Assembly: GCA_029250625.1 (NCBI GenBank)
Contig: JAQXEX010000023.1
Location: 1 to 42,631, forward strand
Direction: 5' to 3'
DNA length: 42,631 nucleotides
Source of the DNA: Candidatus Poseidonia sp.
GTDB lineage: Archaea; Thermoplasmatota; Poseidoniia; Poseidoniales; Poseidoniaceae
Shown: positions 25,601 to 33,928 of the stretch, piece after piece
Position numbering within the stretch: the first letter of the stretch is position 1
How the letters are laid out: each line of letters opens with the position of its first letter
Made by a program: the position numbers and the translations under genes
Notes under the pieces: model-generated
Database searches by the model: none
Told to the model about the DNA's origin: nothing
Seen by the model: only the letters and a program-made list of their open reading frames with translations

Positions 25601-27433
25601 GAAGACCCGCCAGCTTCCGCTACGTTAACGGTCATGGCTTTTGATGCCGTGGGCAACAACGTCACCTACACAGTCCCAGTCATTCTGTACAACGAACTTC
25701 CTGAGCCGATATTTGAGGTTCAAAGGCAAGGAAATGAGAGCGAGTATCTTGTTACATTGGACGGTAGTGCAACGTCTGACCCCGAAAACGACGCCATGAG
25801 CGTAACGTACCGCTCCAGCCTTGACGGGGTCTTGGCAGAGCTCACAAACAGTTCTGCAGTTTGGTCAGGATACCTTTCTCGCGGCGTCCATACCATCACG
25901 ATGGAAGTCACCGATGACCGAGCAGAACATGTCAATCAAACCGTATCATCATCAGTTCTAGTCACCGTAGATAACTCGCTCCCAATCGCAACCATCGCCC
26001 TGCCGTCGTTGACGACCTTCGATTCATCCGAGTTGATCGAGTTTTCGGCCAACGGCTCGGGTGACTTTGATGCTGCATGCGATACTTTCCCCGAAGAAGG
26101 AACGTGGCATTGTGCTCCGTTCTCACCGTACGGCGGTTCAGAATTTTTAGTGGTTACATGGACCAGCGACCTTGATGGCCGTCTCACCCCTGAGGGTGAG
26201 GACTGGTTGATGTTTGAATCACGATTGAGCACTGGAATCCATACCATCACGTTGAGTTTGGATGATGGAATACATGCTCCCGTCACCTCAACATTAACCT
26301 TGGACATCGTTCCATCTGCTCCTGTTCTCGGGTTGGTGAGTCCTGTCGATGGTTCAAGTCACTCTTCTTCAGCCATACTGATGTTTGATTTCTCTCAAAG
26401 CATAGATTACGATAACGATGATTTCGTTTTGACCCTCAGGACTTCCCTTGAAGACGACCCAATTCTAGTGGATGTCCCTTCAAGTGAAAGCCATGCATTG
26501 ATGCTTCGAGCGGGTTCTCACGTACTCACAGTCACGCTGACAGACGACACTGGAATGTCCCGTGATGAGACGTTTACCCTTACCATCAACGAGTCAGGGC
26601 CAACCATGCGGCTTATCTCTCCGGGAAACCGGGAATCAATCTTGCCTGGAGGCGTTGTGGTGTTGGAAGAGTCCTCGTTTGATGCTGACAACGATTTGGT
26701 CGTCCGGGAATGGCGCCTTTGGTCGGATCAAAGCAGTTTCCCACAGGTGATTTCAACGAGTTCAATCGATGAAATTACCAACTTGGCCCCCGGCGAATAC
26801 CACCTGTCCCTCTACATCGAGGACTCTCAAGGAAATTGGGTTGAAGAACACGTGAACATCACGATTCAATCCAGTCTTCCGTCTTTTGACCGTGACTCCT
26901 TGACCCTATCCGACACGACCTTTGTGGCGGGGGAACTCTCCCAACTGAACATCTCAATCCGCCTTGATGATGCCGACGGTACTACGAAGGATGTCAAGGC
27001 AAAATTGACGCACAACATTCAGCAATGGGAAATCAACCTTACCGATGACGATGGCGACGGTGTTTGGGAAGGAGTTCTTCAATGGCGACCTGAAGAAACA
27101 GGAAGTCCAAGTTTGAAATTGGTTGCCCGAGACGGCGACGGGCAAAACGCCAACATTGATGTTTTCACGAGAACATTATCAGTGGAAGCGTTCGAAGATG
27201 ACCAGAGAGTCCTCTTCTTCGCCCTTGGTGCCGGAGGCCTCTTTGGTGGATTCTCCCTCCTTGCATTCATCGCTATGCGCCGTCGCCGAGCCATGGCGGA
27301 TATCGACCTCATTGCTTCTTGGGATGCGTTTAGAGCCCCTGAGAAGACCACTGAAACAAAGGAAGGCCCACTGGAAGACAACATCATGGACGGCACTGAA
27401 GAGGTTCAAACTGAACTCGACGGTCTGCTCTGA
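22664..27433 (+). CDS. Giant beta-helix and Ig/PKD-like surface protein
   Basis: 1589 residues from ATG 22664. A signal peptide (SRVIFVTLLFLLPLLTAIYP) opens the protein. Residues about 60-690 carry parallel beta-helix turns (IENLTVVN, ITDLFVNEAG, FRNLTIRDSG, VNGLQLNDNEQSG, FENLTAANNGG), as in NosD or CASH proteins. From about 790 a series of Ig/PKD-like domains repeats patterns such as YDPEGDDFAC, ATSDPENDAMSVTYRSSLDG, GIHTITLSLDDG and GSHVLTVTLTDD. Near the end a membrane segment (LFFALGAGGLFGGFSLLAFIAM) is followed by RRRRA and an acidic cytoplasmic tail. Beta-helices bind or cut polysaccharides, and PKD-type domains act as spacers. A role in adhesion or glycan binding is likely. No catalytic residues could be assigned. 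Many N-glycosylation sites are present. Confidence 0.88.
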   Translation: MTVPPRPASRVIFVTLLFLLPLLTAIYPLNESESVDPIVQNTGARAQVTWSGTQVLTNTYTVPVSDELVIQACTVVQMDGGVRIVVDGRLTILGTQSCPVILEASGLSDHEGIQFNSSSSGRGSLLQNVTIEDSIYGVTIYSSNPVIENLTVVNPDRVGVDMFNNAAPRITDLFVNEAGRDLAFQGDWRYGIGLSIGAGSTPIVTRAVFTDVLTRGVNIWGASGGLIQGITVDNCSGSSWAMAAGIWVEDSQPLLTNVSIDKSDTGMVIRHIDDGGYTRAVVRDATITNSMYRGVYVDKNNHTNYTNYETADFTNLTIRGTGTSGATTANIGYAALEVNATGAWFDNTLIEDSTTVGVRLYFVDDTTTFRNLTIRDSGDPGEGPHEAGLAVRSSFFAPNFEGMEISGSVGPGISSSSGGAMQGFDWNLHNNTKHGLLIDRATVVVNGLQLNDNEQSGAQVHDARYVTFENLTAANNGGDAATNPLAQNQAGLYYQESNDLESESGDVRCRNCMVSGSTGAGILAENSVDLWLEGITLYGNSVDVPALTIDNEDTMPAGATGRVNILQANITAESPGQPAVELLRTAAHIEGMSFAGNHTGLEWSGDNNGNFPSIISHSDFSGTSCLKLTNHPNLGGQGNTITSACSGFVQLENSQVNWSGLEDESGATMIQLDDTSDLHLHQPVNIDLNLASFSGAATVDVAWDLTIWVVNNFTNGIPNANVDASFTDYEPSVQQYTNDLGYVFLSDFIGQQWTSSGASPHNSVTIQCAYDSITNSTSATLDQNRFVNCLLPLDNQAPFLMWESPLDEAIYPSQGEVVFNASDSWDLDDDDLTFSWTSSLDGDILSSCNGPGLSTGHPSEGLAFTVNLDPAVWGCTLSDGIHLITLELCDETGQCVSESRTIELVNLAPILVVDFEPALNPWSELIMPQTGTLVINTTGTYDPEGDDFACVIDFNGEGAAWGNQWVCPEELTYTFDYTTEDPPASATLTVMAFDAVGNNVTYTVPVILYNELPEPIFEVQRQGNESEYLVTLDGSATSDPENDAMSVTYRSSLDGVLAELTNSSAVWSGYLSRGVHTITMEVTDDRAEHVNQTVSSSVLVTVDNSLPIATIALPSLTTFDSSELIEFSANGSGDFDAACDTFPEEGTWHCAPFSPYGGSEFLVVTWTSDLDGRLTPEGEDWLMFESRLSTGIHTITLSLDDGIHAPVTSTLTLDIVPSAPVLGLVSPVDGSSHSSSAILMFDFSQSIDYDNDDFVLTLRTSLEDDPILVDVPSSESHALMLRAGSHVLTVTLTDDTGMSRDETFTLTINESGPTMRLISPGNRESILPGGVVVLEESSFDADNDLVVREWRLWSDQSSFPQVISTSSIDEITNLAPGEYHLSLYIEDSQGNWVEEHVNITIQSSLPSFDRDSLTLSDTTFVAGELSQLNISIRLDDADGTTKDVKAKLTHNIQQWEINLTDDDGDGVWEGVLQWRPEETGSPSLKLVARDGDGQNANIDVFTRTLSVEAFEDDQRVLFFALGAGGLFGGFSLLAFIAMRRRRAMADIDLIASWDAFRAPEKTTETKEGPLEDNIMDGTEEVQTELDGLL

Positions 27434-27436
27434 AGT

Positions 27437-28213
27437 TCACTTCTTTTGCTCAGGAAGATCGCCTTTGGTTGAATCTGGGTTTTCATCTCGTCCACCCCAT
27501 GGAGTCAAGGTCTTGTTCAAACCGAGCCTGCGGGAAAAGAGGAACTTCAAGTTCTTCCATCCGTCTCCCCAAGTATGGATTTCAGCATCACCAACGCGAG
27601 GGCGGTAAGGGACTGAGATTTCGACGGCTTTCTTCTTACCTAGATGACGGCGCGTGATAATTTTCATTTCTTCACTCAGAGGCATTCCGTCGTTGGTTGG
27701 GCGAAGTTTTTCATCTTCGAAAATAGATTTTTTGAAGACCCACATGCCGGATTGGGAGTCTTTGACGCCGTATCCAAACAAGAGGCGGGCAGTAAACGAT
27801 AGCATCCAATTCCCAAATCCGTGAAGCCCGGACATAGAGCCGTCTTCTGCCATGGATAATCGGTCACAAGTAATGAATTCCAACTCATCATCAATGAGGC
27901 GCTTGACCAGTTCCGGAACCAGTTCGGCAGGGTAGGTACAGTCTGCGTCCATGGTGACGATGATGTCGTTTGATGCAACATCAAACCCAGTTCTGTAAGC
28001 GCGCCCGTATCCTTTCCGCTCTTCAAGATGAACACGGATTCCTTTTTCTAAAGCAATTTCACGTGTTCGGTCGGATGAGTTTCCATCCACGATCATGATC
28101 TCTAAATCTTTACACCATCCGCGAGGGATTGCATCAATGGTCGGTCCTAGAGCTTCTTCCTCGTTACGAGTAGGTAGGATAACCGTCACGGTCACGGGCA
28201 AGACATCGGCCAT
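27437..28213 (-). CDS. Family 2 glycosyltransferase (dolichyl-phosphate-sugar synthase-like)
   Basis: 258 residues. The GT-A core begins VTVILPTRNEEEALGPTIDA, followed by IMIVDGNSSDRT and the metal-binding MDADCTYPAE. CDRLSMAEDG, the SQSGMWVFKK region and ISVPYRPRVG follow, as in dolichyl-phosphate mannose or glucose synthases. The C-terminal membrane segments of the larger enzymes are absent. It probably loads a sugar onto a polyprenyl phosphate for glycan or N-glycoprotein assembly. The ATG at 28213 is supported by the family N-terminus. It converges on the surface-protein gene with a 3-bp gap and diverges from the GT4 gene. Sugar unknown. Confidence 0.88.
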   Translation of the reverse strand: MADVLPVTVTVILPTRNEEEALGPTIDAIPRGWCKDLEIMIVDGNSSDRTREIALEKGIRVHLEERKGYGRAYRTGFDVASNDIIVTMDADCTYPAELVPELVKRLIDDELEFITCDRLSMAEDGSMSGLHGFGNWMLSFTARLLFGYGVKDSQSGMWVFKKSIFEDEKLRPTNDGMPLSEEMKIITRRHLGKKKAVEISVPYRPRVGDAEIHTWGDGWKNLKFLFSRRLGLNKTLTPWGGRDENPDSTKGDLPEQKK

Positions 28214-28220
28214 GATGCTT

Positions 28221-28230
28221 CCACCGGTGG
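28221..28230. promoter_or_regulatory. 10-bp palindrome between GT2 and GT4 genes
   Basis: CCACCGGTGG is a perfect palindrome 7 bases upstream of the GT2 start. It could be a regulator site for the divergent pair. A T-rich, TATA-like TTATTTTT at 28252-28259 sits before the GT4 gene, about 28 bp upstream of ATG 28283. Confidence 0.25.
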
Positions 28231-28318
28231 GGTGGACTTGAAAGGTTTGTCTTATTTTTCAACAGAAGCAGGCACATCTTCAATGACATTCAAATGCCCG
28301 TTCGTCTTAGTTATCTTG

Positions 28319-29584
28319 ATGCACATCGCCATGGTCTCAGGCGAATATCCTCCACATTTGGGTGGTATTGGCTCGGTTGTATTTCATCTGGCGGGCCATC
28401 TCGCTGAGCGAGGTCATGATGTCACAGTCATCACGAGAACGCATCAAAAGCGAACACCTCGGCAACCCGGAGTCAGTGTTCTCCATGTCCCTTGGCTCAA
28501 GGCACCCATGGCGTTTACCCGCTCATATGGAACACATGCTTTGACCTCTCTTCGCCGACTGCACCTCGAAAAGCCGGTAGATATTGTCCATGCACTTCTT
28601 CCGTTGGTGAGTTGGAACGAACGTGAATATGAATGGGTTGAGGACAACATCGCCCCCGTTGTTTCAGCACTCAATGGGAGTTGGATCGGTGAGCGAGAAG
28701 GGATGAAACTCGCAGCACGTCATCACGAATCAGCAGCTTGGAAGACGCCCAATGATTTGGCTCTTCTTCTCACTGCGAAGCATTATGCAAAGTACGAACA
28801 GGCAGGCATTACGAGTTCAACCGTGAGTGTGGCGATTTCGGAGTCAACCAAACATGAATTTGAACAGTGGTATCGGCCTCCAGGGGATTGGAATTGTGAG
28901 ACTGTTCCCTACGGTGTTGACCACAAAGTGTTTCGGCCAGTCAATCATGACGATGAAGAAGATCAACTGGCCTACGAGGCCATTCGAACCACCTACGATG
29001 CTGCCGATGAAGCTGCCCTTATCGGGAAGGCAGATACAGAAACCCCTCTCTTGCTCGCAGTTGGGAAACTGGTCGCTCGTCAAGGCCATCGAACCCTTTT
29101 GCGGGCCATGCCTGAAATTCTCAAAGCGCACCCTGGTGCGAAATTGGTCATCATCGGCAGGGGGCACATGCGTAAGACATTGATGCGGCAAGCCAAACGC
29201 TTGGGTATCAGCCATGCGGTATCGATTCAACCGGGTATGAATTTTGACCGCCTTGCCTTGCACTTCCGTTCAGCAGATTTGGTCATTTATCCCTCATATT
29301 ACGAAGTTCAAGGCCTTATCCCCCTCGAAGCCCTGGCGAGTGGAACACCGGTAATTACAGTGAATCAACCCCCCTTGACGGAGATGATCGACTCGACGGT
29401 TGGAGGCCTGTTCAACTGTGGCGACACTGATGATTTGGCGCGAAGCGTCATCGAATCTCTCAATCAACCGGATGCCCGAACGCAACAAGCACAACTCGGT
29501 AGAGAACGTGTGCTGGAGAAGTACACTTACGAGGACAACGCAGAGGCATACGAAGCCATTTACATGCGTGCCATTGAATATTAA
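28319..29584 (+). CDS. Family 4 glycosyltransferase
   Basis: 421 residues from ATG 28319. The start MHIAMVSGEYPPHLGGIGSV is the usual N-terminus of GT4, GT-B-fold enzymes. The donor-binding half has LLAVGKLVARQGHRTLLRA, KLVIIGRGHMRK and the E-x7-E motif in YYEVQGLIPLEALASGTPV. It is a retaining transferase that uses a nucleotide sugar. It should be cytoplasmic or peripheral and work with the divergent GT2 in surface glycan synthesis. An alternative ATG at 28283 would add 12 hydrophobic residues and agrees better with the TATA-like sequence; the family pattern favours 28319. Sugar and acceptor unknown. Confidence 0.88.
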   Translation: MHIAMVSGEYPPHLGGIGSVVFHLAGHLAERGHDVTVITRTHQKRTPRQPGVSVLHVPWLKAPMAFTRSYGTHALTSLRRLHLEKPVDIVHALLPLVSWNEREYEWVEDNIAPVVSALNGSWIGEREGMKLAARHHESAAWKTPNDLALLLTAKHYAKYEQAGITSSTVSVAISESTKHEFEQWYRPPGDWNCETVPYGVDHKVFRPVNHDDEEDQLAYEAIRTTYDAADEAALIGKADTETPLLLAVGKLVARQGHRTLLRAMPEILKAHPGAKLVIIGRGHMRKTLMRQAKRLGISHAVSIQPGMNFDRLALHFRSADLVIYPSYYEVQGLIPLEALASGTPVITVNQPPLTEMIDSTVGGLFNCGDTDDLARSVIESLNQPDARTQQAQLGRERVLEKYTYEDNAEAYEAIYMRAIEY

Positions 29585-29621
29585 ATTTCATCTCAGCGCC
29601 TTGATTTGTCTTAACATTGAA

Positions 29622-29635
29622 GCGGAAGGTCATTA
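29622..29635 (+). promoter_or_regulatory. Conserved upstream element 1 of the BNR lipoprotein pair
   Basis: GCGGAAGGTCATTA starts exactly 38 bp before the ATG at 29660. The same 14 bases occur at the same distance before the paralogous gene. The ATTA part lies near -25 to -28, where a TATA box would sit, and the purine-rich part would be the BRE or an activator site. Confidence 0.6.
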
Positions 29636-29659
29636 TTACCCGAGTGGTTGGGTTGGAAC

Positions 29660-31135
29660 ATGCAGGCAAAAGCAGTGTTCTTGGCTCTCATCGTCGCTAC
29701 GGTTTCTCTATCCGGTTGTTTTGGCGACCAAACCGATGAAGTCGTTGCCCCAGAGGTTGAATCAAACAGCAACGGGACTTTCGTGACCAACAAGTCGGGA
29801 ATGGCTGTGAATGAACCTCTATTGGATATGGAATTCTTCTTCAGCGATGTCGGAGAAGACGGCCCCGAACCAAGTCTTGGAATTACTTCCAGTGGCTGTA
29901 TCTTCTTCATCGCCATGGAAAAACCAATGCGTTCCTGTGACGGCGGCCAGTCGTGGGAAAATTCCGCGGACATCACCCAAGCCCCGTTTACCAGCGACCC
30001 ATATGGATGGGTCGACCCTGTGACGGACCGTATCTTCAACATCCACATGATGGGCCTTGAATCCACTTGGATTGGATGGTCAGATAACGATGGGGAATCA
30101 TGGCTTGGAAACCCACACGATTCAGGAACGACTCCCTTGAATGACCACATCAAATTGGCCACTGGTCCGTGGACTTCTTCAGGCTACGGGGCGATTGGAG
30201 GAATCACAAGCACCTTCTATGAACAAGCCGTTTACTTCTGTTACAACAAGGGCGTAGGCATCTTCTGTTTCACGAGTTACGATGGTGGAGCAACATTTGA
30301 AACAGGCGGCCAGATTTACGGATTGGCTTCGTCCAACGGTGGGTTGCATGGAGCCATCACAACAGCGCCAGATGGAACTGTTTACGTCACGCCACGTGTT
30401 GAAACTCCAACCGTTCTTGTCTCGAAAGACAACGGCTTCAGTTGGGACGAGAAAACGATGGGAACCGATGCAAAAACACCAAACCCACGTAAGAATTCCG
30501 AGGTCGCAACCGATACAGAATCCAATGCATACCACGTATGGACTGGTGCAGACCAGGGCATTTACATGTCCCGAAGCATCGATTCGGGGGAGTCTTGGGA
30601 ACAAGAGAGTCTACGCATCAGCCCGGTTGAAGTCATTTCAACCACCTTCCCTCAAACCGATGCAGGAGACCCGGGGCGCATCGCTATAACGTACCTCGGC
30701 AGTGAGAATGCTTCTCTTCTTGGTACGACCGACATTGATGGGAACAATTGGACCGGAAACGGACATTATGCTCCAAATGGCGTCCATTACCACCTCTACA
30801 TCACTTACAGCCTCAACGCTTTGGATGAAAATCCAACCTTCCACACCATGCGGGTCACTCAAGACCCCGTACAAGTAGGTGCTATGTGCCTTAACAGCGG
30901 TGATTGTCGCAGTGATCAAGGCGGTTCCAACCGTAACCTCTTGGACTTCAATGACCTTCACATCGATCGAGAAGGCCGCGTTTACGTGGCTTTCGCAGAC
31001 GGTTGTATCGCAGAGTGTGCGTCCATGGATGCTCCAACACCTGCCGACTCACGAGCGAGCATGGGAGGCATGTATTATCTCGCAAAAGGACCAAGCCTCT
31101 TTGAAGAAAACGGTGAACTTTCGCCATTGGTTTGA
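29660..31135 (+). CDS. BNR/Asp-box (sialidase-like beta-propeller) lipoprotein
   Basis: 491 residues. The lipoprotein signal is MQAKAVFLALIVATVSLSGC, with the Cys at 20. A beta-propeller follows, with Asp-box motifs S-x-D-x-G-x-(S/T)-W: SCDGGQSW, SDNDGESW, SYDGGATF, SKDNGFSW and SIDSGESW. Such folds include sialidases and other glycoside hydrolases but also non-catalytic binding proteins. I cannot find a convincing catalytic arginine triad by eye. It should be anchored outside the cell. ATG 29660 matches the paralogue and gives the signal peptide; the longer frame to 29648 is not needed. It is the first of two tandem paralogues. Confidence 0.85.
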   Translation: MQAKAVFLALIVATVSLSGCFGDQTDEVVAPEVESNSNGTFVTNKSGMAVNEPLLDMEFFFSDVGEDGPEPSLGITSSGCIFFIAMEKPMRSCDGGQSWENSADITQAPFTSDPYGWVDPVTDRIFNIHMMGLESTWIGWSDNDGESWLGNPHDSGTTPLNDHIKLATGPWTSSGYGAIGGITSTFYEQAVYFCYNKGVGIFCFTSYDGGATFETGGQIYGLASSNGGLHGAITTAPDGTVYVTPRVETPTVLVSKDNGFSWDEKTMGTDAKTPNPRKNSEVATDTESNAYHVWTGADQGIYMSRSIDSGESWEQESLRISPVEVISTTFPQTDAGDPGRIAITYLGSENASLLGTTDIDGNNWTGNGHYAPNGVHYHLYITYSLNALDENPTFHTMRVTQDPVQVGAMCLNSGDCRSDQGGSNRNLLDFNDLHIDREGRVYVAFADGCIAECASMDAPTPADSRASMGGMYYLAKGPSLFEENGELSPLV

Positions 31136-31146
31136 TATCAGTCCAT

Positions 31147-31160
31147 GCGGAAGGTCATTA
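31147..31160 (+). promoter_or_regulatory. Conserved upstream element 2 of the BNR lipoprotein pair
   Basis: An identical GCGGAAGGTCATTA, again starting 38 bp before the ATG (31185). Ten bases beyond each copy a GGTT(G/C)GG is also shared. The element lies 11 bp after the first gene's stop, so the second gene probably has its own promoter. Confidence 0.6.
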
Positions 31161-31184
31161 GCCCAATGACGGTTCGGCTTTACT

Positions 31185-32630
31185 ATGCAAGCAAGAGCAC
31201 TGTTTCTCTCTCTCATGGTTGTAACCCTCTCGTTATCGGGTTGCTTCGGTGAGAACGAAGTGAGCAAATCAACAGAGGAGCCAACTCCCTTTGACTCGCT
31301 TCCAAGTACAACCACATGGTATCACTACCCCGGTGGAATCAATGCCACCAATGCATCGCTTGGCTTCGAAAATTTAACCGGTAATTCCACTCCTTTTCCT
31401 GCTCTGGGCACCTATTATGGGATTGGTGACACGACCTTTGAGCCAACCATCGGTGTGACTTCAACCGGGGGCATTCATTTCGCCTCTTTTGGAGGCGCAG
31501 GCTCTGGAACCATGGTCTACAGTTCAATGGACCAAGGGCAAACGTGGAACAATATGGGGCCCTTTAATCCGATCTTGCCGATTGAAGTCGGTCAAGTCCC
31601 TTCATCCAATGACCCTTACATTTACGTTGACAAGTGGACCGACCGTATTGTCAAATTCGACATGCACGCTTTGACTGCCATGTTCGTAGAATACTCCGAT
31701 GATGACGGCGAAACATGGTCCATTCCCTTCTCTGCAGAAGGATACTACAGCCCCCAAGACCACCAGTCCATTGCTTCCATGCCCGATGTTGACGGCATAG
31801 CGCTCTACGACACGATCTTTGTGTTCTGCATCAATACCGGAAACTCAGCCGCTGGGCCGCAATGTTCTCGCTCGCTTGATGGGGCGCACACCTGGGATAT
31901 TCAGCGTCCAGGATACCCAACAGGAACCGCTCAATGTTCAGGCTTGCACGGTCACCTCGCAGGTTCCAACGATGGAGCCATTTATCGCGGCAACCCATCG
32001 TGTGATGGACCGGCAGTGTACCGAAGTATTGACGGTGGGTATTCATGGACGGAGCATACCATTACCACCGAAGTTCCAATGCAGGACGGATGGCACAGCC
32101 ATGAAGTCGCTGTAGCGACCGATGAAGCTGGAAATCTCTTCGCATCTTGGATCAGTGTAGATCATATGCCTTGGATGGCTTATTCAAGGGACCAAGGCGA
32201 CACATGGTCTGAACCCATGATGGTTGCGCCACCGGAAGTGACAGAAACGGGATTCCCTACGATTTTCGCCGGAGATGAAGGGCGTGTTGTTGTCGGGTAC
32301 ATTGGGGAGAACGTCGATAACGGCGGCTGGTCCGGCTATATGTCGGTCATGACCGATGCGTTCGCCGATAATCCGCTCATCACCTCAGTAGCCGTCAATG
32401 CTCCAGAAGACCCATTGGACTCTACTGATGATTGTGGAAACGTTCGCTGTGGCGGGTTTGGAGATTTCATTGACGTCGAATTGGATGATGAGGGCCGCCC
32501 TTGGATTGCGCTCGCACACAATGTCAACGGTGAACTTGGAATCGTAGGGACCTATGTTTACGGGCCAGCATTGTACGGTGACTTGATGTTGCTTCCCGAG
32601 ATCACTGCTGGCGGCCCCTCAACGTTGTGA
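31185..32630 (+). CDS. Second BNR/Asp-box lipoprotein (tandem paralogue)
   Basis: 481 residues. The signal MQARALFLSLMVVTLSLSGC is nearly the same as that of the preceding gene. Asp boxes are SMDQGQTW, SDDDGETW, SLDGAHTW, SIDGGYSW and SRDQGDTW, giving a five- or six-bladed propeller. Several Cys pairs are present. Overall the two proteins are clearly related but well diverged, so the duplication is not recent. An extracellular glycan- or protein-binding or hydrolytic role is likely. The gene is followed after 4 bases by a small membrane protein gene. Confidence 0.85.
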   Translation: MQARALFLSLMVVTLSLSGCFGENEVSKSTEEPTPFDSLPSTTTWYHYPGGINATNASLGFENLTGNSTPFPALGTYYGIGDTTFEPTIGVTSTGGIHFASFGGAGSGTMVYSSMDQGQTWNNMGPFNPILPIEVGQVPSSNDPYIYVDKWTDRIVKFDMHALTAMFVEYSDDDGETWSIPFSAEGYYSPQDHQSIASMPDVDGIALYDTIFVFCINTGNSAAGPQCSRSLDGAHTWDIQRPGYPTGTAQCSGLHGHLAGSNDGAIYRGNPSCDGPAVYRSIDGGYSWTEHTITTEVPMQDGWHSHEVAVATDEAGNLFASWISVDHMPWMAYSRDQGDTWSEPMMVAPPEVTETGFPTIFAGDEGRVVVGYIGENVDNGGWSGYMSVMTDAFADNPLITSVAVNAPEDPLDSTDDCGNVRCGGFGDFIDVELDDEGRPWIALAHNVNGELGIVGTYVYGPALYGDLMLLPEITAGGPSTL

Positions 32631-32634
32631 GTGA

Positions 32635-32874
32635 ATGGCGCTGCTGAACCTTTGGTCATTGTCCCATTTTGCGATTTGGTTCACCGCTGGCCGTTGGACG
32701 AACCTCAATTGGACCGTGTTCTTTGCGCTCTCCATTGCCTGGGAGTGCTTTGAATGGGTCATTGACGGTCAAACTTGGGCTTCATTCGCAGTAGAGCCTT
32801 TGGAGAATAAACTCTCAGACCTTGTGGTGAACACGGTAGGATTTTGGTTCGGTAGGCGTTTGAAAGTTGATTGA
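32635..32874 (+). CDS. Small membrane protein, function unknown
   Basis: 79 residues, ATG 4 bases after the stop of the BNR lipoprotein gene. Two hydrophobic stretches (LWSLSHFAIWFTAG and WTVFFALSIAWECFEWVI) and a third near the end (LSDLVVNTVGFWFGRRL). The H..., W-E-x-x-E and D-x-x-x-N-x-x-G-x-x-x-G pattern recalls small VanZ- or DUF2585-like membrane proteins, but I cannot confirm a family. It is probably co-transcribed with the lipoprotein. Confidence 0.65.
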   Translation: MALLNLWSLSHFAIWFTAGRWTNLNWTVFFALSIAWECFEWVIDGQTWASFAVEPLENKLSDLVVNTVGFWFGRRLKVD

Positions 32875-32899
32875 ACTCCATCAAAACGCTGGCGTGTTT

Positions 32900-32916
32900 C
32901 TTCCGGTGTACGGAAG
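32900..32916. terminator. Hairpin between convergent genes
   Basis: CTTCCG-GTGTA-CGGAAG is a perfect 6-bp stem in the 49-bp gap between the small membrane protein gene and crtB, which converge. It could end transcripts from both sides, though no T-run is attached. Confidence 0.4.
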
Positions 32917-32923
32917 GTTGTCC

Positions 32924-33919
32924 TCACGAAGTAAACAGACGTGCTTTGACCTTACGCATGTTAAGTCTCGCACCGAGCAGAATCTTTCGCCAAAGTGATA
33001 GTCGAACGGGTTGACTGAAGACGTCTCCGGACCGACGGACGATCTCATTGAGTATGGATTGGTAAGCGTCGGACATGATTTGGGGTTGCACTCGGGCTCG
33101 TGCATCTAGGTACCCAAACAGATGGTTTGCGGATTCACGATGGCGCTTGATCATCTCAACATATTCAATGATGAAACCTTTCCATGATGGTGATTTAGCA
33201 ACATTGGGCCGTTGCAGGTCTTCAATGGAGATACCGTGAGACGCAAGAATGTCAAGGGGGAGGTAAACTCGTCCACGCTCCATGTCCTCGTTGATGTCTC
33301 GCAATACGTTGATCAATTGCATTTGGATTCCGAGGTCAACGGCGTGGAGTTGGGCTGCTCTGTCTTCATAGCCATAGATTTCAATCAAGATGAGGCCAAC
33401 AGCTGACGCAACCTTGTAACAGTACGAGCGCAATTCATCCCAGGTTTTGTTTTGCACGGGATAGAGGTCGTCTTCCATTCCTTCGAGCACTGTTTCAAAG
33501 TCATGAATTTTGATTGGAAACCTTCCGAATACATCTTGTAATGCAATAAAGATCGGATGGTCACTGGATGTAATCTCGTGCTCCTTCGCCTTTTTGATTT
33601 TGATTCTGATGTCAACCAGGGCCATCAGGCGGCGGCGGTGCTCATCGTCGGGAAGCGTTGGTTCCTTCCCATCATGAATCTCGCTGATGATGTGTTGGCG
33701 TGCATCAGTAGCTTCACGCAGTGAGTTTGTTTCCAAAATGGAGGGCTCTTCGTCACCATCAACAATGTCGTCCACCCAACGGCAAAGGGCGTAGACAGCA
33801 TGAACGGCTCTTCTCTTGTCGTACTGCAGAGCGGAAAATGATGAGAAGAAGGTTGTGGATGCTTCGCGACAGACTGCTTCGCAGTAACCGTACGCATTGT
33901 CTACCAGCAACTGCTTCAT
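32924..33919 (-). CDS. crtB: Phytoene synthase (squalene/phytoene synthase family)
   Basis: 331 residues. It should condense two geranylgeranyl diphosphates to phytoene. The first Asp-rich motif is in YALCRWVDDIVDGDEE, following FSSFSALQYDKRRAVHAVYA. The second is in QMQLINVLRDINEDMERGRVYLP. Both are complete. The gene begins 9 bp after the crtI stop with GAGGGATCACC before the ATG, a Shine-Dalgarno at good distance, so crtI and crtB form one operon. Squalene synthase is an alternative, but the crtI partner makes phytoene synthase far more likely. Confidence 0.92.
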   Translation of the reverse strand: MKQLLVDNAYGYCEAVCREASTTFFSSFSALQYDKRRAVHAVYALCRWVDDIVDGDEEPSILETNSLREATDARQHIISEIHDGKEPTLPDDEHRRRLMALVDIRIKIKKAKEHEITSSDHPIFIALQDVFGRFPIKIHDFETVLEGMEDDLYPVQNKTWDELRSYCYKVASAVGLILIEIYGYEDRAAQLHAVDLGIQMQLINVLRDINEDMERGRVYLPLDILASHGISIEDLQRPNVAKSPSWKGFIIEYVEMIKRHRESANHLFGYLDARARVQPQIMSDAYQSILNEIVRRSGDVFSQPVRLSLWRKILLGARLNMRKVKARLFTS

Positions 33920-33928
33920 GGTGATCCC

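Noticed and set aside
29648-29659. TTG start four codons upstream of the first BNR lipoprotein
   Set aside because: The paralogue starts at the equivalent ATG with the same promoter distance.
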